Below are positions 7,623 through 16,693 of a stretch of 64,000 bases of DNA, in pieces. Under the pieces are notes generated by a model, which ran no database searches, was not told where the DNA came from, and was given only the letters and a program-made list of their open reading frames with translations. Positions within the stretch are counted from its first letter, which is position 1, and each line of letters starts with the position of its first letter. The DNA is from Chloroflexi bacterium UBA4733 (lineage in GTDB: Bacteria > Chloroflexota > UBA4733), in the NCBI GenBank assembly GCA_002404055.1, contig DHIZ01000164.1, positions 20,215 to 84,214 on the forward strand. Reading direction: 5' to 3'. The position numbers were made by a program, and so were the translations under genes.

Positions 7623-8634
7623 CCGATACCTCCGCATAGACGTGCCGCAGCAGCGTCGCCGGGTCGGGCGGCGCTGCCGCTTCGGCGAAGCTAGTGGCGT
7701 CCTCTACCTCCTCCGCAACTTCTCGCCGCAAACGCTCATCCGCCGTGGCGTCAAGCAGGCGCTGCTCCTCCAGAAAGCGCTTCAGTCGATCAATTGGGTC
7801 GCGCTTGCGCCACTCCTCCACCTCCTCGCGCGACCGGTAGGCACGGTCGTCGTCGTCGCTGGTGTGGGGGACGAGGCGATAGGTGCGCGCCTCGATCAAG
7901 GTCGGCCCCTCCCCAGCCCGTGCCCGCGCCGCCGCATCGCTGGTCGCGCGCCACACCGCCACTGCATCGTTCCCGTCGACCGACACGCCGGGGATGCCGT
8001 AACCGGCGGCGCGTTCGGCCACGCTCTTGATCAGCATCTGCCGGTCGACGCGCTCCGAGATGGCATAGCCGTTGTTCTGGCAGAAGAAGATGGCCGGCAA
8101 GCCGTGTACCGCGGCAAAGTTGACACCTTCGTGGAAGTCGCCTTTGCTGGTCGCGCCCTCCCCGAAGCTGGCCACGGTGACGTCGTCCTCGCCGCGCAGC
8201 TTGCTGGCCAGCGCCACTCCGGACGCGTGCGGGATGTGCGTGCCCACGCTGCTGGAGCCGGTGAAGATGCGCAGGCGCCGGTCGGAGAAGTGCTCCGGCA
8301 TCTGACGGCCACCGCTGGCCGGATCGGCGGCGCGGGAAAAGACGCCGAGCATCACGTCGCGCGCTGTGACGCCAATCGCCAGAGCGGCAGTCAGATCCCG
8401 GTAATACAACAGAAAGAAGTCGCGGCCCGGGCGCAGCGCCGTCACCATGCCGACCTGAGCGCCTTCGTGGCCCTGACAGGGCACCACAAAGGGCACCCGT
8501 CCCTGGCGGTTGAGGGCAAACATGCGGATATCCAGGGCGCGCGACAACAGCATGGTCCGATACATGCGCAGGAGCATCTCGGCGTCGGGCACGTCAAGCG
8601 CGTCGGTGCTCTCCATCACTTCTTGCTGGTTCAC
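7600..8634 (-). CDS. 2-oxoacid dehydrogenase E1 component, alpha subunit
   Basis: Catalytic alpha subunit of a TPP-dependent 2-oxoacid decarboxylase, 344 residues. The TPP/Mg motif runs from GEGATSKGDFHEG to FFCQNNGYAIS. The loop PHTSDDDDRAYR resembles the phosphorylation-loop region of branched-chain 2-oxoacid dehydrogenases, which favours a BCKDH-type complex over PDH. GTG 8634 opens the frame. An internal ATG at 8616 is possible. It is the first gene of the operon and is divergent from the sensor kinase at 8751. A 14-base copy of a dispersed repeat (8639-8652) sits in its leader. Confidence 0.92.
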   Translation of the reverse strand: MNQQEVMESTDALDVPDAEMLLRMYRTMLLSRALDIRMFALNRQGRVPFVVPCQGHEGAQVGMVTALRPGRDFFLLYYRDLTAALAIGVTARDVMLGVFSRAADPASGGRQMPEHFSDRRLRIFTGSSSVGTHIPHASGVALASKLRGEDDVTVASFGEGATSKGDFHEGVNFAAVHGLPAIFFCQNNGYAISERVDRQMLIKSVAERAAGYGIPGVSVDGNDAVAVWRATSDAAARARAGEGPTLIEARTYRLVPHTSDDDDRAYRSREEVEEWRKRDPIDRLKRFLEEQRLLDATADERLRREVAEEVEDATSFAEAAAPPDPATLLRHVYAEVSDARPDLP

Positions 8635-8750
8635 GCAACCTGCCCCTACGACCTACCGACAACCGGCCTGCTGCGACCTGCTCCGTTGATAGGGTACCAT
8701 TGCCTGGCAGCACCATCGCGCGTTGCCTGTTGCCACCGATAGGATCGTGC

Positions 8751-10958
8751 GTGGACCTACGGAAGCGCCTCATCATTCTGACGCTGTGTGCCCTGTTCGT
8801 CGCCGTTGCCGGGGCGACCGGCATCACCAACTACATCTTGCAGCAGCAGGCCCAGCAGCAGGCGCAACTCGATGATCAGCGCGGCCTGGTCGGCGCCAGC
8901 AACATCGCCGCCAATGCCATCGCCGACGAACTCTCCCGCATCCAGGTTGCCGCCAAATACCTGGCGCTCAACCCCGACGTCCTGTCGGCCCTGCAACGAC
9001 GCACGCCCGGCGCCGTGCAGGACAACCTGCTGGAGCCGTATCGCGCCTCCTCGACGCTGACCTTTATCAGCCTGGTCACCAACACGCCGCGCAGCCAGAT
9101 TGCCCAGGCCAAGGTGTTGAGCCCGCCGGAAGTTCCCTCCATCGCCATCGTCAACGACGCGCTCCACCTGCAACAGGATCGCAGCGGCATCTGGGACGGC
9201 CCGGTGCGGCCGGCCGACGCGTTCTTTCCGCAGGTACCCTATGCCGTCGCCGTCTCTCCGGTCCTTTTCAACAACACGGTCATCGGCGCAGTCGTGGTTG
9301 GCCACATCTTCGACAACTATTTTGTGACCGCTCGGCTCACCAACAACCTGGGTGATTTCCAGGCCGCGATCGTCAACAACGATCTGGCGCTTGCTCTTCC
9401 CACGGAACTGGATCGCGCCTTTGCCGAGGCGCAGGCCTACCGGCCCTACCGGCCCCAGGTGACGCCGGCGTCTCGCTCCATTCCCTTGCCCAACGGCAGT
9501 TGGCACGCCGTCAACTGGCAAATTGGTAGCGCTCGCTACCTGGTCGTCACGCGACCGCTCGGTTTCGGCAGCAAGGACCAGTTGGCGATCACCCAGGTCG
9601 CCAGCGCGCCGTCTAGCGGCAAGCACGCCATCCTCACCCCGCTCTCCGTCTGGCTGGCGCAACGCCTGGGGACGCCCGCCACCACCGCCTTCCTCATTGT
9701 CACCCAGATCATCTGGTGGCTGGCGTTGCTGCTGCTCTTCGGCCTGGTCGGCGGGCTCGTTAGCCTGATGATCCACAGCTTCTTGCGCCCCCTGCGCCGC
9801 CTGACCCAGCAGGTTGAGGCCTTTGAGCAGACCCAGAAATGGGCGGCGGAACCGCCGGGAGGGGGCACGGGCGACCTTGGCCGTCTGCGTGGCGCTGTCG
9901 GCGCTCTGGCGAGCGAGGCGGCCGGCTGGTCGGCTGAACTGACGGTTTACCGCAACCGCCTGCAGGCGGTGCTCGACAGCATGGGCACCGGCGTTGTGGT
10001 AAGCGACAGCAACGGCCGCGTCGAACTGATCAACCCGGCAGCGCGTGAACTGTTGGGCATCGACCCTGGCGCCGCCGCCCTCCCCGTCCCCATGACACGC
10101 TCCAGTAGCGGTCAGGCCTTCCAGGCTACCAACGGCCGCGTCATCAATGCAGTGTCCACACCGATCCGGAGCAGCGATGGCGAGACGCTGGGCCTCGTCA
10201 CCGTGCTGGAAGATATGACCCGCGAGCACGAATTGGAGCGCGTCCGTTCGGACTTCCTGACCGTCGTTTCTCACGAGTTGCGCACGCCCTTGACCGCCGT
10301 GAAAGGCTCGCTCGACCTGCTGCTGGACGGTGACGCCGGCACGTTGGACCCCCTGCAACAGCGTTTCCTGCACACGGCTCGGCGCAACACCGAACGGCTG
10401 ATCGGCCTCGTTGCGGACTTGCTCGATCTGAGCCGCCTGGAGGCCGGGCAGGTCCGCCTCACCCTGCAACCGGCCGACATTCGCCGTATGGTCGACGACG
10501 TCGTCCTCGGTCTGGCCACCATCTTCGACAGCAAGCGGCAGGCGGTGCATCTGGAGATGCCGCCACAGCCGGTGCTGGTGCTGGTCGACCGGCGCCGCTT
10601 CGAACAGGTCATCACCAATCTGCTCGGCAACGCCGCCAGCTACACCCCCGAAGAGGGGCGGATCGAGGTCCAGGCACAGCCCGACCTCCTGAGCGGTCAG
10701 GCCATCCTGACGGTGCGGAACTCCGGACCCGGCATTGCCCCGGAAGATCGGGAGCACCTCTTCGAGAAGTTCTACCGGGGCGGCAACGCGCTGACCCGGC
10801 AGGATGGCGGCAGTGGCCTGGGCCTCGCCATTGTCAAATCGCTGGTGGACCTGCATCATGGCACCATAGCAGTGGAAAGCGAACCGGGTAATGGCGCCGC
10901 CTTTATCGTTCGCCTACCGTTAGTGGGAGACGAACGTGAGAATACTGGTCGCCGATGA
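8751..10958 (+). CDS. Membrane sensor histidine kinase
   Basis: Sensor of a two-component system. GTG 8751 was chosen (AGGA six bases upstream, hydrophobic N-terminus begins at once). The frame also extends upstream to 8700. Order: membrane helix (about 5-27), extracytoplasmic Cache-like sensor (about 30-290), second helix (about 310-345), HAMP, a short PAS (VLDSMGTGVVVSDSNGRVEL...), HisKA with the phosphoacceptor H508 in SHELRTPL, and HATPase with N box (NLLGNAASY), G1 (NSGPGI) and G2 (GGSGLGLAIV). All catalytic motifs are intact. The 3' end overlaps the response regulator by 23 bp, so the pair is cognate. The signal is unknown. Confidence 0.9.
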   Translation: MDLRKRLIILTLCALFVAVAGATGITNYILQQQAQQQAQLDDQRGLVGASNIAANAIADELSRIQVAAKYLALNPDVLSALQRRTPGAVQDNLLEPYRASSTLTFISLVTNTPRSQIAQAKVLSPPEVPSIAIVNDALHLQQDRSGIWDGPVRPADAFFPQVPYAVAVSPVLFNNTVIGAVVVGHIFDNYFVTARLTNNLGDFQAAIVNNDLALALPTELDRAFAEAQAYRPYRPQVTPASRSIPLPNGSWHAVNWQIGSARYLVVTRPLGFGSKDQLAITQVASAPSSGKHAILTPLSVWLAQRLGTPATTAFLIVTQIIWWLALLLLFGLVGGLVSLMIHSFLRPLRRLTQQVEAFEQTQKWAAEPPGGGTGDLGRLRGAVGALASEAAGWSAELTVYRNRLQAVLDSMGTGVVVSDSNGRVELINPAARELLGIDPGAAALPVPMTRSSSGQAFQATNGRVINAVSTPIRSSDGETLGLVTVLEDMTREHELERVRSDFLTVVSHELRTPLTAVKGSLDLLLDGDAGTLDPLQQRFLHTARRNTERLIGLVADLLDLSRLEAGQVRLTLQPADIRRMVDDVVLGLATIFDSKRQAVHLEMPPQPVLVLVDRRRFEQVITNLLGNAASYTPEEGRIEVQAQPDLLSGQAILTVRNSGPGIAPEDREHLFEKFYRGGNALTRQDGGSGLGLAIVKSLVDLHHGTIAVESEPGNGAAFIVRLPLVGDERENTGRR

Positions 10959-11631
10959 TGATCCGGATATCACCGAGATCATCAGTTTCAGCTTGCGCCG
11001 CCACGGCTACAGCGTGCTGACCGCCCGCAACGGCCAGGAGGCGCTGGAACTGGCCCAGCGCGACCGGCCCGACGTCGTGATCCTCGACGTGATGATGCCG
11101 CGCATCGACGGCTTCGAGGTCTGCCGCCGCCTGCGGCTCGCCAGCCGCATTCCCATCATCATGCTCACCGCCAAGGACGACGAGGACGACAAAGTCTTCG
11201 GTCTGGATGTGGGCGCCGACGACTACCTCACCAAACCCTTCAGCCACAAAGAACTGCTGGCGCGCATCCGGGCGGTGGTGCGTCGGGCCCAGGGCGACAA
11301 CAGCGCCACCACGCCGCCGATGCTGAAGGTGGGCAAGCTGACCCTGGATACCAGTCGTCATGAGGTGTTGCGCAGCGGCCAGCAGGTGGTGCTCACGCCG
11401 ACCGAGTTTCAACTGTTGCGCTGCCTGATGGTCAATCAGGATCGAGTCGTCAGCCACGATGCCCTGCTCAGCTACGCCTGGGGGACCAACTTTGATGGGG
11501 AGACGGAGATGCTCAAGGTCCATATCCGCCATTTGCGGGAGAAGCTGGAACACGACCCCAGCGCGCCGGAACTGATAGTGACGGTGCGCGGCGTCGGCTA
11601 TCGCCTGGTCGCCGCCGCGACGGAGCGCTGA
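10936..11631 (+). CDS. OmpR/PhoB-family response regulator
   Basis: Transcription factor of 231 residues. The receiver domain (1-120) has acidic pocket D7-D9, phosphoacceptor D51 (VVILDVMMPRIDG), T78 and K100 (YLTKPF). The C-terminal winged helix covers about residues 130-228 (LTPTEFQLLRCLMVNQDRVV, HIRHLREKLE, VRGVGYRL). Start is GTG 10936 inside the kinase gene. The downstream MoxR gene starts two bases after its stop, so the regulator may be cotranscribed with the MoxR-DUF58-DUF4129 genes. Confidence 0.93.
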   Translation: MRILVADDDPDITEIISFSLRRHGYSVLTARNGQEALELAQRDRPDVVILDVMMPRIDGFEVCRRLRLASRIPIIMLTAKDDEDDKVFGLDVGADDYLTKPFSHKELLARIRAVVRRAQGDNSATTPPMLKVGKLTLDTSRHEVLRSGQQVVLTPTEFQLLRCLMVNQDRVVSHDALLSYAWGTNFDGETEMLKVHIRHLREKLEHDPSAPELIVTVRGVGYRLVAAATER

Positions 11632-11632
11632 G

Positions 11633-12604
11633 GTGTTGGCAGAAATGGCAGCCCGCACCGATGTCGCCGCGTTTGTGCGCCGCTTTCATCACAATATCGA
11701 TCAGGTCATCGTCGGCAAATCGGCGGTGATCGACCTGGTGCTGGTGGCCTTGATCGTGGAAGGCCACGTCCTGTTCGAGGATGTGCCCGGCGTCGGCAAG
11801 ACCATGCTGGCCCGCGCCGTCGCCATCACCCTGGGCGCCTCCTTCAAGCGCATCCAGTTCACGCCTGACCTGCTGCCCAGCGACGTCACCGGCGTGTCCG
11901 TCTACAACCAGGCGACCGGCGACTTCGAGTTCCGGCCCGGCCCGGTCTTCGTCCACATCCTGCTGGCCGACGAGATCAACCGCGCCACACCGCGCACGCA
12001 ATCGGCGCTGCTGGAGGCGATGGGCGAGGGGCAGATCACCGCCGACGGCGAAACGCGCGGGCTGCCGCGTCCCTTCCTGGTGCTAGCCACCCAGAACCCG
12101 GTGGAGTATGAGGGCACCTTCCCCTTGCCGGAGGCGCAACTCGACCGCTTCCTGCTGCGCCTGCAGATGGGCTACCCCAGCTTCGATCAAGAGCGGCAGG
12201 TGCTGGAAAACCTCCGCCACGAGCACCCCATCACGAAGCTGCAGCCGGCAGTGGACATCAGCGACCTCAGCCGTTTGCAGGCCCTGGCCCAGGATATCCA
12301 CCTCGATGCCTCCGTGATCGACTACCTGCTACGGTTGATTGCCGCCACGCGCAACCACCCCGACCTCTCGCTCGGCGCCAGCCCGCGCGGCAGTCTTGCC
12401 CTGTACAAGGCGGCCCAGGCCCTGGCGCTGGTGCGCGGCCGCGACTACGTGACGCCGGACGACATCAAGGAACTGGCCCCCGCCGTCCTCCCCCACCGCC
12501 TGATCGTCAAACCGGAGAGCGAAGTGCGCGGCCGCACCCGCGACGCCATCGTCCAGCAGCTCCTCACCAACGTCGAAGTCGGCATCGCCGAGGACGTGGC
12601 GTGA
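11633..12604 (+). CDS. MoxR-family AAA+ ATPase
   Basis: Chaperone-like AAA+ ATPase of 323 residues. Walker A is PGVGKT (52-57), Walker B is ILLADEINRA (about 108-118), sensor 1 is ATQNP, followed by EGTFPLPEAQLDRF and a C-terminal lid with SPRGSLAL. Start is GTG 11633 (ATG 11645 is an alternative). MoxR proteins typically act with DUF58/von Willebrand-like proteins encoded next door, exactly as here (DUF58 follows by 7 bp). The role is inferred as assembly or activation of an envelope or protease complex. The substrate is unknown. Confidence 0.92.
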   Translation: MLAEMAARTDVAAFVRRFHHNIDQVIVGKSAVIDLVLVALIVEGHVLFEDVPGVGKTMLARAVAITLGASFKRIQFTPDLLPSDVTGVSVYNQATGDFEFRPGPVFVHILLADEINRATPRTQSALLEAMGEGQITADGETRGLPRPFLVLATQNPVEYEGTFPLPEAQLDRFLLRLQMGYPSFDQERQVLENLRHEHPITKLQPAVDISDLSRLQALAQDIHLDASVIDYLLRLIAATRNHPDLSLGASPRGSLALYKAAQALALVRGRDYVTPDDIKELAPAVLPHRLIVKPESEVRGRTRDAIVQQLLTNVEVGIAEDVA

Positions 12605-12611
12605 CCACCTG

Positions 12612-13883
12612 ATGCCCCCCTTCATCCCCCTGCTGCTCTTCCTGGCTCTCGTGGGAGCACTGCTGAATGCCGGCTTCCTGGTGACGCTGGCCTACTTTCT
12701 GATGGCGATTTTCCTGTTCGTGCGCTGGTGGATGCAGCGCGTGCCGGAGGTGCTCAGTTACCGGCGGGTACACGAGACCCATCTGTTCTTCGATGAGACG
12801 GCGACGGTCACGCTGGAAGTCCACAACCGGAGTATGATCCCGATCCCCTGGCTGCAATACAGCGAGCGGCTGCCCCTGCGGCTGGGCTACACTACACCAC
12901 ATATCGGCGCCGCCTATATCCCGGCGCACGGGGTGCGCAAGCTGCAGTATGCAGTGCGGGGCAGCCGACGCGGTCTCTATGAGCTGGGGCCGCTCACCCT
13001 CACCTACGGCGACATCTTCGGCTTTGAAGATCGTATTTTGCGCGGCGGCGGCACCGACCGGCTGATTGTCTACCCGAAGATCGTCCCGCTGGAGCAGTTG
13101 CTCCTGCCTTCCCGCTCGCCTCTGGGAGCGTTACGTTCGCGCAACCCGCTCTCGGAAGACCCTTCCCGCGTGATCGGCGTGCGCGACTACCAGCGCGGCG
13201 ACAGCATCCGCCGCATCCACTGGCCGGCCACTGCACGGCACGGTCAACTGCAAGTGAAAAAGCTGGAACCCGCCATGACGCTGCAAACCGTCCTCTTGCT
13301 CGACCTCCACCCGGAGAGTTACGACGCGCAGATGACCGACCAGTATCAGGAACTCGCCATCGTCGCCGCCGCCTCCTTCGCCAACCGCCTCATCGACATG
13401 CGCCAGGCGGTGGGGTTGATCAGTAACGGGGTGGATAGCGGGGGGGATGAGGGGATGAGGGGACGGGGAGATGAGGAGATGAGGAGAACCGGAGGGAACC
13501 AATCAGGAACCGTACCCCGCCTCCCAATCCCCTCATCCCCCGTCCTCGTCCCCGCCGGCAGGGGCCGCGGGCACGCGATCCGGCTGCTGGAGGCGCTGGC
13601 GCGCATCGAAAGCAGTAACCACATGCCGCTGGCTGTGCTGTTGCAGCAGCACGCGCACGGGCTGGGTTGGGGCACGACGGCAGTTGTCATAACGGGCAGC
13701 ATCACGCCGGCGCTGGCTCCGTCCGTCGCCGGCTTGAAGCGCAACGGCTATACGGTGCTGCTGCTCCTGGCCGGCGGACGCCGCCTGGGCAGCGCCGAGG
13801 CAGGCGCGCCGGTGCTGGTACCGACCTATCGTATCCGGGAGGAACGGGAGCTAGCGGCAGTCGCCGAGGTGTTCCGTGGCTAG
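12612..13883 (+). CDS. DUF58 domain protein with in-frame low-complexity insert
   Basis: Membrane-associated partner of MoxR ATPases, 423 residues. Two N-terminal hydrophobic helices (about 4-40) are followed by a beta-rich region and the DUF58 core (VIGVRDYQRGDSIRRIHWPATARHGQLQVK, written here as the conserved D-Y...GD-x-x-R-x-I-x-W pattern near residues 195-218). Residues about 277-320 (Gly/Asp/Glu/Arg-rich, then Pro/Ser/Val-rich) interrupt the usual C-terminal vWA-like fold. They are encoded by GATGAGG-type repeats at 13437-13560. The 3' end overlaps the DUF4129 gene by 8 bp. Confidence 0.85.
   Translation: MPPFIPLLLFLALVGALLNAGFLVTLAYFLMAIFLFVRWWMQRVPEVLSYRRVHETHLFFDETATVTLEVHNRSMIPIPWLQYSERLPLRLGYTTPHIGAAYIPAHGVRKLQYAVRGSRRGLYELGPLTLTYGDIFGFEDRILRGGGTDRLIVYPKIVPLEQLLLPSRSPLGALRSRNPLSEDPSRVIGVRDYQRGDSIRRIHWPATARHGQLQVKKLEPAMTLQTVLLLDLHPESYDAQMTDQYQELAIVAAASFANRLIDMRQAVGLISNGVDSGGDEGMRGRGDEEMRRTGGNQSGTVPRLPIPSSPVLVPAGRGRGHAIRLLEALARIESSNHMPLAVLLQQHAHGLGWGTTAVVITGSITPALAPSVAGLKRNGYTVLLLLAGGRRLGSAEAGAPVLVPTYRIREERELAAVAEVFRG
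13437..13560. repeat. GATGAGG-type repeat with inverted half, inside the DUF58 gene
   Basis: The left half consists of iterated GGGGATGAGG/GGAGATGAGG units. The right half contains the complementary pattern (CCCCTCATCCCCCGTCC), so the segment can form a long imperfect hairpin. It keeps the DUF58 reading frame. Similar units occur at 46515-46540, 46620-46680 and 53390-53430. Confidence 0.65.
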
Positions 13884-15495
13884 TCAACCAGCCGAAGTGG
13901 TCGAGCAACCGTTTCCGCTCTCCTATATCATCGTCGGCGCCATGAGCGTGATCGCCGCCTGGCTGGCGAGCGTCATCGCCGGTGAACTCGTGACCACCTG
14001 GCAGGCCGGCGCGTATCTGGTGGGTGCGGCAGCAGCGATCGGTAGCGGCGTGCTGCTGCGTGAAGCGATAGCCCGCGAACAGCCCGGTCCGACGCTGCTG
14101 GCAGCCCTGCGCGTGCGCGAACTGCTGATCGTGGTCGGCGGCAGTGCCGTCGCCTCGCTGGTCCTGCGTTACGTGCCCTGGAACCCCTTGGGCTTGATCG
14201 ACATGTTGCTCAACATCTGGTTTGATCCCCAGAACTACCTGGACAGCGGCACTTTTCTGACCTTCTTGTTGCTGATCGGCGCCTGGGCCTTCCCCATTCG
14301 GCCGCTCGACTTCCTGGAACGGCTTGTCGTGAAGCGCAAAGACTTGCCGCCGCCGCGTCCCACCAACATCTACGACGATCTCACCTCCGTGCGGTTCGGT
14401 CTGCCCGACCTGACGCTGGTGCATCGCAAGCTGGCCGGCTGGGTGATGACAAGTCTCATCGTCCTGGCCCTCCTCCTCGCCTATTTCTGGCAGGGACTCG
14501 GCCCGCTCACGCACGCCGTTGCTGCCGCCGCCATCATCGCCTACGCCGCGCTGGGGTTCACCCTGTTGGCGCTCGGCAACTTCGAGCTACGGCGCAGCCG
14601 CTGGCTGATCGAAGGGATCACGCCGGAGGGCGAGACCGCCGATCGCTGGGCTGCCGGCGGCGGCGCGCTGGCCGGCGGTCTGGCACTGCTCGCTGCCCTG
14701 GTACCGGCGATCGCCTTGCTGGCCCTCATCAGAGCCATCATCACCGGCGTGCTGTATGTGTTCTTCCGCCTCTTGAAGCTCGGTGGCGTCGCGACGATAC
14801 CGACGAACGGCGGGGCCAGGATGCCGGTGATACCGCGGTTGCCTTTCGTGCCGCCACCCGCCACGCCACCTCCCACCGGCCACAACGGCAGCCTGCCCGA
14901 CTGGTTGATCCCGCTGGTGTTCGCCTTCGCCGCGCTGGTGGTCGGCCTCGGCGTGATCTTCCTGGCTTCCCGACTGCGCAAAGCCGGCCGCGGTCCGCGC
15001 CTGACCTGGCTGCGCTCGCTCGCCGGGCTGCTCGACTTCCTGGCGGGGCTGGGCCTCTCCTTGCGGCGCTGGCTGGACAGCCTGCGCGCAATGGCCGCGG
15101 CGTTCGCGGAGCGCCTGCAGCGGGCGCCCGGCGTCCTGGCGGCGCGGGTGCGCCGGACCTCCGGCCCGTCGGGGAGCAGCGGCGCCGAACTGGTGCGCTA
15201 CTGGTACGGTCAGATGATCCGCCAGGGCAACCGCAGTGGCCTGCCGCGCCGGCCCGGCCAAACCGCGCGCGAATATCAGGCGGCCGTGCGCAATCAGGTC
15301 ACTGAAGCCACGGACGCGCTAGACTCATTAACCGAGGCCTACATCGACGCGCGCTACAGCCGGCAGGAGGTAGCGATGGAGCGCGGCACGGCGGCCCAGC
15401 GTCAGTTCCGGCAGGTGCGCCAGGCGATGCTCGGCTGGTTGCGCCGACTTCGGCGGGGTGAGCGCCCCCCCGGCGTACCGCCGTCCCGCCGCTAA
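13876..15495 (+). CDS. Polytopic membrane protein with C-terminal DUF4129-like domain
   Basis: Integral membrane protein of 539 residues with about seven hydrophobic segments (around residues 14-36, 44-58, 76-95, 117-137, 190-245, 260-298, 338-357). A basic cytosolic C-terminal part contains RRPGQTAREYQAAV and LTEAYIDARYSRQEV, the hallmark of DUF4129 domains. Start GTG 13876 overlaps the DUF58 gene. Third gene of the MoxR-DUF58-DUF4129 cluster. In related clusters a transglutaminase-domain protein carries the DUF4129 tail, but no transglutaminase Cys-His-Asp triad is visible here. Function unknown, probably envelope-related. Confidence 0.75.
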   Translation: MASQPAEVVEQPFPLSYIIVGAMSVIAAWLASVIAGELVTTWQAGAYLVGAAAAIGSGVLLREAIAREQPGPTLLAALRVRELLIVVGGSAVASLVLRYVPWNPLGLIDMLLNIWFDPQNYLDSGTFLTFLLLIGAWAFPIRPLDFLERLVVKRKDLPPPRPTNIYDDLTSVRFGLPDLTLVHRKLAGWVMTSLIVLALLLAYFWQGLGPLTHAVAAAAIIAYAALGFTLLALGNFELRRSRWLIEGITPEGETADRWAAGGGALAGGLALLAALVPAIALLALIRAIITGVLYVFFRLLKLGGVATIPTNGGARMPVIPRLPFVPPPATPPPTGHNGSLPDWLIPLVFAFAALVVGLGVIFLASRLRKAGRGPRLTWLRSLAGLLDFLAGLGLSLRRWLDSLRAMAAAFAERLQRAPGVLAARVRRTSGPSGSSGAELVRYWYGQMIRQGNRSGLPRRPGQTAREYQAAVRNQVTEATDALDSLTEAYIDARYSRQEVAMERGTAAQRQFRQVRQAMLGWLRRLRRGERPPGVPPSRR

Positions 15496-15516
15496 AGCAA
15501 GAAAGCAGGCAGCAGC

Positions 15517-15867
15517 ATGGCAGAACGACTCGTCACCCGTATCGAGCTTCAGGACAACCTCGACTCGATCCTCGATAGCGTGCAACGCGGCGAAACCGTC
15601 GTCCTGATCGACGATCAACCTGGCCAGCCACCGATCCGGCGCGTCGTGTTCGTCGGCGCCGCCGCCTACGGGCAACTCACCGGTACACCGCACGAAACCC
15701 ACAACGTGGAAGCGGCGATCGGCGGCGTAGTGGCCGGTACCGGCACTACGCTCTCTAGCCTCACCGGCAACCCGGCCGTCGCTCAGGGCGCCCGCAAACT
15801 CGGCCGCCGCCTGGGCCGGGCCCTGTCCGTCGGCATGGATGCGCTGAACGAGCCGAAGAAAAAGTAG
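15517..15867 (+). CDS. Small protein with Phd/YefM-like N-terminus
   Basis: A 116-residue protein of unknown function. The first 50 residues follow the Phd/YefM antitoxin pattern: a short helix, two helices (TRIELQDNLDSILDSVQRGE), then strands TVVLID and RRVVFVGAAAYGQL. The rest is a Gly/Ala/Thr-rich helical tail ending in lysines (EPKKK). It lies 21 bp after the DUF4129 gene, so it probably belongs to that operon. No toxin gene is adjacent. The antitoxin resemblance is weak and could reflect only fold-level similarity. Confidence 0.6.
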   Translation: MAERLVTRIELQDNLDSILDSVQRGETVVLIDDQPGQPPIRRVVFVGAAAYGQLTGTPHETHNVEAAIGGVVAGTGTTLSSLTGNPAVAQGARKLGRRLGRALSVGMDALNEPKKK

Positions 15868-15924
15868 CTTCCTCCCCACGCCGTGCCACCCAAATGGGGG
15901 ATACGCCCTGACGGTGTGCGACAC

Positions 15925-15933
15925 TGCTATACT
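15925..15933 (+). promoter_or_regulatory. Extended -10 promoter element before the NarL-type regulator
   Basis: TGCTATACT fits the extended -10 consensus TGnTATAAT. No good -35 box is found 16-18 bases upstream. It lies 52 bases before the regulator start at 15985, in the only intergenic gap of this stretch. Confidence 0.45.
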
Positions 15934-15984
15934 CCGGGCGAGTTAGGTACACCCAGCCCGGCCAGGACTGGAGCAAGGACGCCC

Positions 15985-16689
15985 ATGGAACGCGAGAAAG
16001 CGGACGAGCGCATCCGGCTGTTGATCGCCGATGATACTGCCCTGCTGCGGCTCGGCATCCGCGCCGCTCTGGAGCGGGACAGTGGCGACCTGGTCATCGT
16101 TGGCGAGGCGGAAAACGGCAACCAGGCCCTGGAAATGACCCACGCCCTGACGCCGGACGTCATCCTCATGGACTCCACGCTGACCGGTGTCAACGGCATC
16201 GAAGTGACACGCCTGATCAAGCAACAGACACCCACTGTCGCCGTGATCATCATGACCGCCTTCGAGGACGAGGAGGAGTTGTTCAACGCCATCAAGGTCG
16301 GCGCTTCGGCCTACCTCACCACCGATGTCAAGCCGGCCGATCTCATCGCCTCGGTGCGCCGCGCCCACGCCGGCAACTACCTGATCAACGACAGCGTGCT
16401 CGCCCGCCCACTGCTGGCCTCTCGCGTCCTGCGCCAGTTCCGCGAACTCGCCAGCGTCGGACCGGAAACAGAGCCGATCTTCATTCCGCTCTCCGCCCGC
16501 GAGGTGGAGGTGCTGGAGCACATTGCCCGTGGCAACAGCAACAAGGAGATCGCGCGCAGCCTGGGCATCAGTGACCAGACCGTCAAGAACCACATCACCT
16601 CCATCCTGCGCAAACTGGCTGTCAACGACCGCACCGAGGCGGTCGTGTATGCCTTACGCCACGGCTGGATCAAGATGGAGTCGGTGTAG
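15985..16689 (+). CDS. NarL/LuxR-family response regulator with altered receiver lysine
   Basis: Response regulator of 234 residues. ATG 15985 is preceded by AAGGA at six bases. The frame stays open further upstream to 15883. The receiver domain has D16/D17, phosphoacceptor D63 ([10 protein letters not shown]) and T91. The invariant lysine, normally in YLLKDV, is T113 here (YLTTDV). The C-terminal LuxR helix-turn-helix (about 165-225: [36 protein letters not shown]) is intact. It is followed 4 bp later by a kinase with a degenerate ATP-binding domain, so signalling through this pair is probably atypical. Confidence 0.88.
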   Translation: MEREKADERIRLLIADDTALLRLGIRAALERDSGDLVIVGEAENGNQALEMTHALTPDVILMDSTLTGVNGIEVTRLIKQQTPTVAVIIMTAFEDEEELFNAIKVGASAYLTTDVKPADLIASVRRAHAGNYLINDSVLARPLLASRVLRQFRELASVGPETEPIFIPLSAREVEVLEHIARGNSNKEIARSLGISDQTVKNHITSILRKLAVNDRTEAVVYALRHGWIKMESV

Positions 16690-16693
16690 GCCC

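Noticed and set aside
8757..10859. A 700-codon open frame antisense to the sensor kinase gene
   Set aside because: High GC keeps antisense frames open. Its product is rich in repeated Gln/Gly/Val/Arg without any domain, whereas the plus strand encodes a complete kinase.
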